DNA from: an uncultured Bacteroidota bacterium
Lineage (GTDB): Bacteria; Bacteroidota; Bacteroidia; Bacteroidales; UBA12077
Length of the DNA: 64,000 nucleotides
Reading direction: 5' to 3'
Assembly (NCBI GenBank): GCA_913055635.1
Contig: CAJXLK010000009.1
Coordinates: forward strand, 1-64,000
The notes beneath the pieces were generated by a model. The model ran no database searches. It saw only the letters and a program-made list of their open reading frames with translations, and was not told where the DNA came from. How positions within the stretch are numbered: position 1 is the stretch's first letter; each line of letters begins with the position of its first letter. This document shows positions 42,551 through 50,884 of this stretch, piece by piece. The translations under genes and the position numbers were made by a program.

Positions 42551-43098
42551 TTCCTTTATTCTTTGTGATCATTACAGCAATCATCTCTCTGTTCGCAACA
42601 GCAAGAAAACAGCAAAGCGGCCAGCAAAAAGACAGATCAACCCAAGAAACTGAAGGACAAAGAGATGAATGGCAAAGCCATGAACATCAAAACGGGGAAA
42701 AGTTCAGCGAAAGACAGCCAAGCAGCCGGACAGCCCAGAACAATAATCAAGGCACTGGATCTTTCCAGCAGCAAGCCCCCCAGGGGTACAGGCAGGCTCC
42801 AAGCCCCCAAAAACCTGAACAGGAAATCGGGGCCACCCCAAAGCGGATGGAAGAACCTTTTGCAGAGCCTTCCCTGGAAGAAAAAAAACAACAGATATCA
42901 GAAAAAACCGTTTCCTTTACAAAGGATCAGCAGGAACAGGATGAAGCGCCTTCGCGCGAAAAAAAATCCAAGCCCAAACGAACAACCAAAACCCGTAAAC
43001 GAACCCGGCAAAAGAGCAAACTGCAAACCATCCGGGAGGATTTTGATGTGGAAGAGGCCATCATTTATTCAGAAATCATCCAAAGAAAATACTTCTAA
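42538..43098 (+). CDS. Membrane-anchored charged protein with conserved C-terminal end
   Basis: One N-terminal membrane segment (residues about 5-20) is followed by a long Gln/Glu/Lys-rich, presumably disordered stretch, and a short C-terminal motif, EEAIIYSEIIQRKYF, that resembles the tails of other small Bacteroidota membrane proteins. It overlaps the upstream lipoprotein gene by 13 bases. The function is not known; the conserved tail suggests a protein-binding role, which is inference. Confidence 0.6.
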   Translation: MENLIPLFFVIITAIISLFATARKQQSGQQKDRSTQETEGQRDEWQSHEHQNGEKFSERQPSSRTAQNNNQGTGSFQQQAPQGYRQAPSPQKPEQEIGATPKRMEEPFAEPSLEEKKQQISEKTVSFTKDQQEQDEAPSREKKSKPKRTTKTRKRTRQKSKLQTIREDFDVEEAIIYSEIIQRKYF

Positions 43099-43136
43099 AT
43101 TATGGCCGCTAATAGACATTCATTTCGACTAACCTA

Positions 43137-43168
43137 TTGGTATTGATCTAATTTTTTATGTATCTTTG
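43137..43168 (+). promoter_or_regulatory. greA promoter (-33 and -7 elements)
   Basis: TTG at 43137-43139 is followed after 21 bases by TATCTTTG (43161-43168), matching the Bacteroidota -33/-7 pattern. The greA ATG is 82 bases downstream. This is the best-formed promoter in the window. Confidence 0.65.
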
Positions 43169-43249
43169 AAACTGAAAAAGATTTCCGCTGTTCATGCGGA
43201 TTTCTTTTTCGTTCTTTTTGTGTAGAATTATGATAAAGAGGAGAGCAAC

Positions 43250-43723
43250 ATGGCGAAAGTTTCATATGTAACCGAAGAAGGCCTGAACAAGCTCCGCGAA
43301 GAGCTCAAGCATTTAGAGACAGTGGAAAGGCCGAGGATAAAAAAACAAATCGCCGATGCCCGTGATAAGGGAGACTTGTCAGAAAATGCTGAATATGATG
43401 CGGCAAAGGAAGAACAGGGTTATCTGGAGATGCGCATTCAAAAGCTTAAAAGCACCATTGCCAACTCCAGGGTGATTGATGAATCCAGAATTGACACTTC
43501 TACGGTACAAATTTTGAATACCGTAAAGATCAAGAACAAGAAAAACAATGCCGTCATGGAATATACCATTGTTTCTGAGAGCGAGGCGGATTTGAAACAA
43601 GGCAAAATATCCGTCAATTCACCCATTGCCAAAGGCTTACTGGGCAAAGAAGTAGGCGATGTAGTAGACATTGAGGTGCCCAACGGCATCATACCCTTTG
43701 AAATCATGGACATATCCGTATAA
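43250..43723 (+). CDS. greA: Transcription elongation factor GreA
   Basis: GreA rescues backtracked RNA polymerase by stimulating transcript cleavage. The 157-residue protein has an N-terminal coiled coil with the acidic tip DARDKGDLSENAEYDAAKEEQ in outline (key acidic residues near 40-45) and a C-terminal FKBP-like domain with SPIAKGLLGKEVGDVV. A GAGGAGAG ribosome site precedes the ATG. The HIT gene follows 12 bases after the stop. Confidence 0.95.
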   Translation: MAKVSYVTEEGLNKLREELKHLETVERPRIKKQIADARDKGDLSENAEYDAAKEEQGYLEMRIQKLKSTIANSRVIDESRIDTSTVQILNTVKIKNKKNNAVMEYTIVSESEADLKQGKISVNSPIAKGLLGKEVGDVVDIEVPNGIIPFEIMDISV

Positions 43724-43735
43724 AAAAGCAAACTT

Positions 43736-44131
43736 ATGGCGTCTATTTTCACCCGGATCATCTCTGGAGAAATACCTTCTTATAAGATTGCCGAAGATGA
43801 TCATTACTATGCCTTTCTGGACATCAATCCCCTAAAAAAGGGGCATACCCTGGTGGTTCCCAAACAAGAAACGGATTATTTTTTTGACCTGGACGACCAG
43901 ACCCTATCGGGGATGATGGTATTTGCCAAAAAAGTGGCCCGGGCCATTGACCGTGCAATGGACTGCAAGCGGGTAGGCGTGGTGGTGTTGGGGATGGAAG
44001 TACCCCACGCCCATGTTCACCTGATCCCGCTGAATAAAGAGACGGATGCCAGTTTCACCCAGCCCAAGCTGAAACTCTCGGAGGAACAATTTCAGGAGAT
44101 AGCCCAAAGCATTCGCAACGCAATGGAATAA
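43736..44131 (+). CDS. HIT family (histidine triad) nucleotide-binding protein
   Basis: This 131-residue nucleotide hydrolase/transferase-like protein has the histidine triad HAHVH at residues 91-95 and an N-terminal FxRIISGEIPSYKIAED segment typical of the HINT branch (described as IISGEIPS). It likely hydrolyses AMP-linked substrates. It follows greA closely and is probably in the same transcript. The DUF1684 gene starts 29 bases later. Confidence 0.92.
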   Translation: MASIFTRIISGEIPSYKIAEDDHYYAFLDINPLKKGHTLVVPKQETDYFFDLDDQTLSGMMVFAKKVARAIDRAMDCKRVGVVVLGMEVPHAHVHLIPLNKETDASFTQPKLKLSEEQFQEIAQSIRNAME

Positions 44132-44160
44132 CCGGCAATATCCCGAAGAATATTGATCAT

Positions 44161-45099
44161 ATGGCCCGAGCGCGACCCGCCCAACCCATTATCGCTACTG
44201 CTTTTGTGGGCATTTTATGTCTTTCCCTCAGCCTTGCGGGCTGCAACCAGTCCAATTCCCCGGATGGAAAGGATTACAAGCAGTCGATCAGACAATGGCG
44301 CAACGAACGGTTAAAAAACCTGAAAGCTCCGGATGGCTGGCTCAATCTGGCCGGTTTGTACTGGCTGGAGGAAGGCAAAAACACCATAGGGAGTGATTCT
44401 TCCCGGGATGTGGTCTTTCCAAGAAAAGCCCCCAGCCGGGTGGGCACCCTTTGGCTGCAGGAAGACAGCCTCCGGTTTACACCAAACCAGCAGGTTAAAA
44501 TCCAATACAACGGCCAGCCCATTCATCAAACTCAAATCCTCACCAGCGATGCCCGGGGTGAGCCGACCATCATGGAGCACGGCTCATTGCGCTGGTTCAT
44601 CATCAAAAGGGGTGATCAGTACGGACTTCGACTGAGGGACCTGAACAGCCCCCTGCTCAAAGAACTGGACAGCATCCCGGCTTACCCGCCCCGTAAAAAA
44701 TGGCGCATACAGGCCCGCTTTAAAGCCTACGACCAACCCAAAACAGTGGAGGTGCCCAATGTGTTGGGAGGTACCTATCAACAAAAATCCCCGGGTTTGC
44801 TTCGGTTTACCTTCAAAGGCCAAACCTATGAGCTTCATCCTACCGGCACAGTCAAAAACATGTTTGTGGTTTTCGGCGATGACACCAATGCGGAAACCAC
44901 CTATGGCGGCGGCCGTTTCCTGGTGGTTAAAAATCCCGACCAAGATCAAACCGTGCAGTTGGATTTTAATAAAGCCTATAATCCCCCCTGCGCCTTTACC
45001 CCTTATGCTACCTGCCCCCTGCCCCCTCACTCCAACATCCTGACCCTAAAAATTGAGGCGGGTGAAAAAAGCCCTGACCTTGATGTTCCCCATCATTGA
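44161..45099 (+). CDS. DUF1684 lipoprotein
   Basis: The 312-residue protein has a lipobox (SLAGC, Cys28) and the DUF1684 pattern: WRNERLKNLKAPDGWLNLAGLYWL near residue 45, cited by its core GWLNLAGLYWLEEG, and FNKAYNPPCAFTPYATCPLPP near the end, cited by its core YNPPCAFTPYATCPLP. The family is widespread and unassigned in function. It closes a greA-HIT run with short spacing. Confidence 0.85.
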   Translation: MARARPAQPIIATAFVGILCLSLSLAGCNQSNSPDGKDYKQSIRQWRNERLKNLKAPDGWLNLAGLYWLEEGKNTIGSDSSRDVVFPRKAPSRVGTLWLQEDSLRFTPNQQVKIQYNGQPIHQTQILTSDARGEPTIMEHGSLRWFIIKRGDQYGLRLRDLNSPLLKELDSIPAYPPRKKWRIQARFKAYDQPKTVEVPNVLGGTYQQKSPGLLRFTFKGQTYELHPTGTVKNMFVVFGDDTNAETTYGGGRFLVVKNPDQDQTVQLDFNKAYNPPCAFTPYATCPLPPHSNILTLKIEAGEKSPDLDVPHH

Positions 45100-45189
45100 T
45101 AATAATGACCTTGAAAGGAAACCTGATTTCATGGCTTTTTTTGTAATTTATGGCGGCAAAAATGCTACCTATATCTTAAATGATTCACT

Positions 45190-48100
45190 ATGAAAGCCAG
45201 GATCACCGTTTCAATCCTGCTGTTTTTTCTTACTGGACCGGCACTGATGGGTCAGGAATATTTTCAGCAGGAAGTCAACTACAACATACAGGTCACCCTG
45301 AATGACCAGGACCATTATCTAAGGGGTTTTGAAAAAATCCAATACACCAACCATGCCCCGGAAGCCCTGGAGGTCATCCATTTCCACCTTTGGCCCAATG
45401 CTTATAAAAACAATCAAACCACCCTGGCCAGGGAACTGTTCCGGCAGAAGGGGCGGCACTATCTTTTCAAGATGAGCCGGCAAAAAGGATTCATCGATTC
45501 ATTAAACTTCAAAGTCAACGGGGATGAAGTAAACTGGCATCATCATCCCGACCACATCGACATCTGCACCGTTGAATTGAATGAGCCGCTGGAAAGCGGA
45601 GAGACCATCGAGATCACCACCCCTTTCCGGGTAAAAATTCCCCTGGGGGTCACCTCCCGCCTGGGTCACATGGGTCAGTCCTACAAGATCACCCAATGGC
45701 ATCCCAAACCAGCTGTTTATGACCACCGGGGATGGCATGCCATGCCTTACCGGAATATGGGGGAATTTTATTCGGAGTACGGCGATTATGAGGTCTCAAT
45801 CACCCTCCCGGATAATTATGTGGTGGCCGCTACCGGCGATTTAAAAACACGGGAAGAACAGAGGTGGCTGGCAGAAAAGGCCGTCCAAACCAAGGGCCAG
45901 TTTTCATTTGACAAAACCGACATGGACATCCCGGCTTCATCGCAACAGGATAAAACCATTCGCTACACCATTGAAAACACCCATGATTTTGCCTGGTTTG
46001 CCGATAAGCGCTACCATGTGATGCGGGATTCGGTGAAGCTTCCCGGTTCAGGGCGCCAGGTCACCACCTGGGCTTTTTTCACCAACGACCAGGCTGAACT
46101 GTGGCGAAATGCCACCGGCTACATCAATGATGCGATTACCCGTTACTCAAGGTGGTACGGGGATTACGCCTACGACAACTGCACCGCCATACTGGGGGCA
46201 GCTGGTTCCCGGGGCAACGGGATGGAATATCCCACCATCACAGCCATAGGCCATCAACAAAGTCCCAAAATGCTCGAGCAGGTAATCATGCATGAAGTAG
46301 GCCACAACTGGTTCTATGGCATGCTGGGATTCAACGAACGCCGGTACCCCTTTCTGGATGAAGGAATCAACACATTCAGCGAAATCCGCTACATGGAAAA
46401 CAAATACCCCGACCTTAAACTGTATCAAATGTTCGGAATGCCGGAAGGCCTGGCGAAACTCTCCGGCATTGAACACATGCATCACCTCCAGCAACACGAA
46501 TTGATGTACCTCTTAAAAGCCCGAACCAACAGCGACCAACCCACCAACACCTCATCCAGCAAATTCTCCATGGTCAACTATGCCGCCATTTCCTACAGCA
46601 AAGCCGGCCTGGCTTTCCGCCACCTGAAGGGCTCGCTGGGCGAGACCACCTTCAACCAAACCATGCAGGATTTCTTCCAACAGTGGAAATTCAAACACCC
46701 CTACCCCCTCGACCTGGCCGCAAGCTTCCGCGAACATACCGACAACAACCTCGAGTGGTTTTTTGATTCGATGTTGAAATCTTCCCAAAAGATGGATTAC
46801 AAAATCAAAAAATATCAGCAACAAAAAATCCTGGTCAAAAACAAGGGGCAAATTGCTGCCCCCCTGGTCATAGAAGGAAGGAACAACGGTGAAAAATCAT
46901 TCACTAAGTGGTACCCGGGATTCAACGGCACAAAATGGCTGGAAGTGCCCGACAAGAAGGTTGACCAGTTCGTGATTGATCCGGATCATCAAATGCTCGA
47001 ACTCTATCGCCACAACAACCGGCTGCGGACTTCCGGGCTGTTCAAAAAAACAGAACCCCTGAAACTGGAATTCATGGGTGTGGTCAACAATCCACGTTAT
47101 ACCCAAATCCACCTGCTCCCGGCCATAGGCTGGAACTATTATGACAAGGCCATGCTGGGGCTTTTCGCCTACGATGCCTTACTGCCACCCGACCGCTTTG
47201 ATTATTACCTGGCCCCGATGTACAGCACTTCCCGCAAGAACTTTTCCGGACTGGGCGAGGTAGGAATTAACCTATACCCCGATCGGACATTTCGCAAAAT
47301 CAACCTGAAGGTCTCTGGCAAACAGTTTGGCATCCGAGAGAAGCACGACGGGGCTTTTAACCAGCTGCAGGGAGAGGCCACTTTTACCCTGGATCGAAAC
47401 GCCCCCCAATCAAGGGTGAAGAATAAGATCTCCTATGCCCTGACCTATGCCAGCAAAATGCAAAATATGGGCGAAACCCCTCAGACCAACGGGCACAAGA
47501 TGTATCACCAGCTCAGCTTCCTGCATGATCAAAGAGCCAAATCGATCAACCCCTATCATGTTCGGGCCAGCATTGAATACGGCGGCAACTTCCTGAAAGG
47601 AGCCCTCGAGGCCAGCTACAAAATTTCCTATTACCATGATCAGGGTCTGACCATGCGGTTATTCGGCGGTTCATTCATTCACCGCCAGGATGAGCTGCCC
47701 TGGTTCTATGGCTTCCACCTGAGCGGAAGCACTGGTTTGAATGATTATACCTTTGACCGGACCTACCTGGGAAGGTATGAGGACCCGACGGTTGAAACTT
47801 CCAATCAGTTGTTGAGTCAGCAATTCTACCCCCGGCAAGGGGCCTTTGCCCTTTATTCGCCACTGGGAATCACCCGTGACTGGCTAATGACCTTAAACAT
47901 CAATTCATCCCTGCCCTTGATCCAGGATATACCGATTGAAGCCTATGCCAACGTGGGGGCCTTCGGAGCCATTCAACCCCTCGGGATGGATTTCACCAAC
48001 AAAGACTGGGCAATGGAAACAGGCATCAAGCTTTCTTTCCTCCAGTTTTTGGATATCTATTTTCCCATTGCTGCCAGCAACAACCTGGAAAGGGCCAGTG

Positions 48101-48195
48101 ACATCATCAATACCCGTTATGGGGAAAAGATCCGTTTTCATTTGAAATTCGACCTGCTTGATCCCTCCCGGATCACCGATCAGTTTGATTTCTGA
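45190..48195 (+). CDS. M1 family metallopeptidase fused to a barrel-like C-terminal region
   Basis: The 1001-residue protein has a signal peptide (about 22 residues) and an aminopeptidase-type domain with HEVGH at 368-372 and Glu391, the M1 zinc ligands at the usual spacing. From about residue 620 to the end the sequence is strand-rich, with alternating residues and aromatic ends such as YGEKIRFHLKFDLLD, which resembles an outer-membrane barrel. The arrangement suggests a peptidase held at the outer membrane. The barrel call is from pattern only. The gene is followed by palindromic repeats and a convergent serine hydrolase gene. Confidence 0.75.
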   Translation: MKARITVSILLFFLTGPALMGQEYFQQEVNYNIQVTLNDQDHYLRGFEKIQYTNHAPEALEVIHFHLWPNAYKNNQTTLARELFRQKGRHYLFKMSRQKGFIDSLNFKVNGDEVNWHHHPDHIDICTVELNEPLESGETIEITTPFRVKIPLGVTSRLGHMGQSYKITQWHPKPAVYDHRGWHAMPYRNMGEFYSEYGDYEVSITLPDNYVVAATGDLKTREEQRWLAEKAVQTKGQFSFDKTDMDIPASSQQDKTIRYTIENTHDFAWFADKRYHVMRDSVKLPGSGRQVTTWAFFTNDQAELWRNATGYINDAITRYSRWYGDYAYDNCTAILGAAGSRGNGMEYPTITAIGHQQSPKMLEQVIMHEVGHNWFYGMLGFNERRYPFLDEGINTFSEIRYMENKYPDLKLYQMFGMPEGLAKLSGIEHMHHLQQHELMYLLKARTNSDQPTNTSSSKFSMVNYAAISYSKAGLAFRHLKGSLGETTFNQTMQDFFQQWKFKHPYPLDLAASFREHTDNNLEWFFDSMLKSSQKMDYKIKKYQQQKILVKNKGQIAAPLVIEGRNNGEKSFTKWYPGFNGTKWLEVPDKKVDQFVIDPDHQMLELYRHNNRLRTSGLFKKTEPLKLEFMGVVNNPRYTQIHLLPAIGWNYYDKAMLGLFAYDALLPPDRFDYYLAPMYSTSRKNFSGLGEVGINLYPDRTFRKINLKVSGKQFGIREKHDGAFNQLQGEATFTLDRNAPQSRVKNKISYALTYASKMQNMGETPQTNGHKMYHQLSFLHDQRAKSINPYHVRASIEYGGNFLKGALEASYKISYYHDQGLTMRLFGGSFIHRQDELPWFYGFHLSGSTGLNDYTFDRTYLGRYEDPTVETSNQLLSQQFYPRQGAFALYSPLGITRDWLMTLNINSSLPLIQDIPIEAYANVGAFGAIQPLGMDFTNKDWAMETGIKLSFLQFLDIYFPIAASNNLERASDIINTRYGEKIRFHLKFDLLDPSRITDQFDF

Positions 48196-48213
48196 TAACC
48201 GGCCACTTAAAAA

Positions 48214-48356
48214 TAAACCCCGCTAGAAATACACCCCGCTTAGCGGGGTGTTAATCGACCCCGCTTAGCGGGGGTAGGAATGCACCCTTGGCAGGATGAC
48301 CCCGCTTAGCGGGGTGAAAATAACCCATTAGCAAAACGACCCCGCTAAGCGGGGTA
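48214..48356. repeat. Palindromic repeat cluster, CCCCGCTWAGCGGGG family
   Basis: Four full copies lie at about 48233-48249, 48257-48275, 48298-48315 and 48338-48356, with a degraded partial copy at the left end. It fills the gap between two convergent stop codons, so it may also act as a transcript end. Confidence 0.9.
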
Positions 48357-48362
48357 GGACCT

Positions 48363-50471
48363 CTATTGTTTCAGCTCCTTGAGCTCTTCGCGGGTTTCTT
48401 CAAGGGTAGGATTCAGTTCCAGGGCTTTCTGATAGGCCCGTTGGCTCCGTATGCGTAAGATATCACCCCGGGTATCCCACAGTTGGCCGTTTCCCGGAAA
48501 CATATCAGAGGCCACCTCCACCAGCATTTTGGCCTGGTCCAGTCGACCGCTTTCAAAAAGCCGGCGGGCATAGTGGTTCAATATACCGGCACTTGCCACA
48601 TGGCGATCGACCGAAGCATCCATTGCCTGACGATACCATTGCTTGGCTTTTCCAGGGGCACCGGCCAAAATGTTAAGATTTCCGCGGGTAAGATAAGGAA
48701 TGGCCGATTCCGGATAAAGTTCAATAAACTCACGGGCCAGGCTCATCAGTTGGGGGGCTTCCTGATTCAGCGCTTTTTCCTTTTCCAGGGCCCGCTCAAA
48801 AAGGGCATTGGCAAGGGAAGAGGTATAATCGGGGTAAATCTCCCTTTCACCGGCCAATGCCTGAAGCCGATCCAGGATGCCGGAAAGATCGCTCCAGGAA
48901 CCGATGTACAAACCCCGGGTATAGTCATTCCAGCTGTTCGACCAATCGCGGTAATACCGATTGATCTGCTCCTGCATGGCCTGGTTCATCGGCCACCGGT
49001 TGCCCTCTTCCTGGCTCAGGGCCAGGTAATCCCTGAAAAAGGCGGGAGCCCCCTGTCGGTGATATTGCTCCAGGTGGCTTACTCCGTATTTTTGAGCCAA
49101 CTGATGGGCCATATAAGAGCCAATGCGCACATATGCCGTGCGTGCTTTGGGATGCCGGCCCAATTCAATTTTCTGGCTCACCTCCTCAAAATTATTCCTT
49201 ATTTTTTCGGGGTGCAGGGTATTGTTGAGAAAATCAAACATCTTCGACATATCCTGCTGATCGGTATTCCTTGGCTTATCGCGGTAATCATAATAGGCCA
49301 TGCCATAATTGTAGATGTTCCACATACCTTCCACCAGGGCATCATCATAGCGGTTGCCGGTGTAGGGTTTCACATTCCAGCCCTCGTCCATAATGAGCTG
49401 GTACAAATGGCGGGCAATGCTGCGCAAGCTTCCACCCTCCAGGTTATAGGCCAGAGCAATGGCAAAATCCCGGGTAGGAAAACGCATCAGGATGGTCCGG
49501 GTTTCGGGTTGCCCGCCGGTATGATAGGCTTGGAAATGCCCGTTAACAGGCTGAATGTGCCAACCCATTCCATAATCGGTGCGCTTTCCATTGGCTGCAT
49601 TCATGGAAGTTTCCATCATCCGTGTACTTCGGGCCGAGAGTACCTTATGGCGGTTAAGACCCCGGGCATAACGCAGCATGTCAACCACAGTTGAACGCGT
49701 CCCCCCTGCAGCAAAACGGCTGCTGATGTTAACATATTCTGACGGCTGACGCTCACCAAAGACCAAACGATAACCCCTGACCCGGTTAGGAATGATGCGA
49801 TCCGGGGCATCCATCCAGGTATGATGCATATCCAACGGCTTCCAAATATTTTGCTTAAGAAATTGACCATAAGGCTGTTCTGCCGCTCCCTCGATAACCG
49901 CCCCCAACAAATTGTAACCATAACTGCTGTAATGATACTCGGTACCCGGTTTGGCCACCAAATCAAACTCATCAAAAATCTCAAGGGCTTCTCGCGTATC
50001 CTTCTCTTCCTTGATGTGCCCCTCTTTTTCATAATCCTTATAGTGGCTGATGCCTCCCAAATGCCCCATCAAATGACGAACAGATATATCCCAACGCTTG
50101 CGCGGGAAATAAGGTACATACTTTTTAACCGGATCATCGATATCCAATTTCCCCGATTCCTGTAACTGCAAAATGGCCACTGCCGTCATCGACTTGGTTA
50201 CTGAGGCAAGCCGGTAGGCTGAAAGCGGGGTGGCCTCAACCTCATTCTCCAGATCAGTCATACCGTAACCTTGCGTCCACATCGTATCACCCTTGTAAAA
50301 TCCAACCGATAACCCGGGTATCCGGTCAGCCTCCATCTGTTTTTGGACAAAATCACTGAAACGGTCAATATCCTGTGAATAAGGACCCCCGTTCTGGGTC
50401 ATCCCATTGAAAGGGATAACAAGAAAAAATATTATGCTTACTGTGAAAAACCTTACTACAAATCGCCTCAT
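48363..50471 (-). CDS. Serine hydrolase, beta-lactamase/class C family, with C-terminal repeats
   Basis: The 702-residue exported protein has a signal peptide ending near GMTQ. The beta-lactamase-like domain has SVTK at 90-93 and YSS at 181-183, where the usual Asn is Ser, followed by a HTGG element. The C-terminal 130 residues look like TPR-type helices. Family members include D-alanyl-peptide and ester hydrolases. I use the ATG at 50471, which gives the signal peptide. It is divergent from the PLP enzyme. Confidence 0.85.
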   Translation of the reverse strand: MRRFVVRFFTVSIIFFLVIPFNGMTQNGGPYSQDIDRFSDFVQKQMEADRIPGLSVGFYKGDTMWTQGYGMTDLENEVEATPLSAYRLASVTKSMTAVAILQLQESGKLDIDDPVKKYVPYFPRKRWDISVRHLMGHLGGISHYKDYEKEGHIKEEKDTREALEIFDEFDLVAKPGTEYHYSSYGYNLLGAVIEGAAEQPYGQFLKQNIWKPLDMHHTWMDAPDRIIPNRVRGYRLVFGERQPSEYVNISSRFAAGGTRSTVVDMLRYARGLNRHKVLSARSTRMMETSMNAANGKRTDYGMGWHIQPVNGHFQAYHTGGQPETRTILMRFPTRDFAIALAYNLEGGSLRSIARHLYQLIMDEGWNVKPYTGNRYDDALVEGMWNIYNYGMAYYDYRDKPRNTDQQDMSKMFDFLNNTLHPEKIRNNFEEVSQKIELGRHPKARTAYVRIGSYMAHQLAQKYGVSHLEQYHRQGAPAFFRDYLALSQEEGNRWPMNQAMQEQINRYYRDWSNSWNDYTRGLYIGSWSDLSGILDRLQALAGEREIYPDYTSSLANALFERALEKEKALNQEAPQLMSLAREFIELYPESAIPYLTRGNLNILAGAPGKAKQWYRQAMDASVDRHVASAGILNHYARRLFESGRLDQAKMLVEVASDMFPGNGQLWDTRGDILRIRSQRAYQKALELNPTLEETREELKELKQ

Positions 50472-50884
50472 GGTATATAAGTTTGTATCCATTGTTTTGT
50501 GCATCCAGCCGGTTTAGCAGATCATAAAAGCAAAAGGCCCTCTGCTTAAAGAAGCCTTCCAAAATATCATTCCTTTAAATTATAATTTTCGAGTTAAAAA
50601 ACAAATTCCCTCCTACTTCAAATCGACCTAAAAATCCGCCTACCTTAATTAGGCTAAATCAAAAAAGGGTGGTTGAGCCTCGACCACATCAGAGGGATAT
50701 CATCCATTTTTAAATCACAAATTTCCGGTTCAAGTCATCGGAGGGTTTTCCCGGCCCCGGGAGTATAACCCCACATCAATATAAAAAAACTCCTGAGACA
50801 CCCATCCCGGCATTTTAACTGATGAAAATCAGCCAAAAAAATGCCCGTGTGAGCAAATGTTTTTATAGTTTTGGGGCTTTTCAG
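50472..50884. other. Intergenic region between divergent genes
   Basis: The ~410-bp gap carries the likely promoter of the PLP gene. A weak hairpin near 50530-50560 (AAAGGC paired with GCCTT) is terminator-like but has no gene end next to it, so I do not call it. Nothing else is recognised. Confidence 0.4.
50866..50873 (+). promoter_or_regulatory. -7 box for the PLP-dependent enzyme gene
   Basis: TAGTTTTG at 50866-50873 matches TAnnTTTG. It lies inside the longest open frame, so the start at 50822 would be transcribed only from an upstream promoter. The ATGs at 50885, 50900 and 50909 lie after it. Confidence 0.5.

Noticed and set aside
48483-49694. Plus-strand open frame of about 400 residues inside the serine hydrolase gene
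   Set aside because: It is antisense to a gene with clear catalytic motifs, and its sequence shows no recognisable domain.
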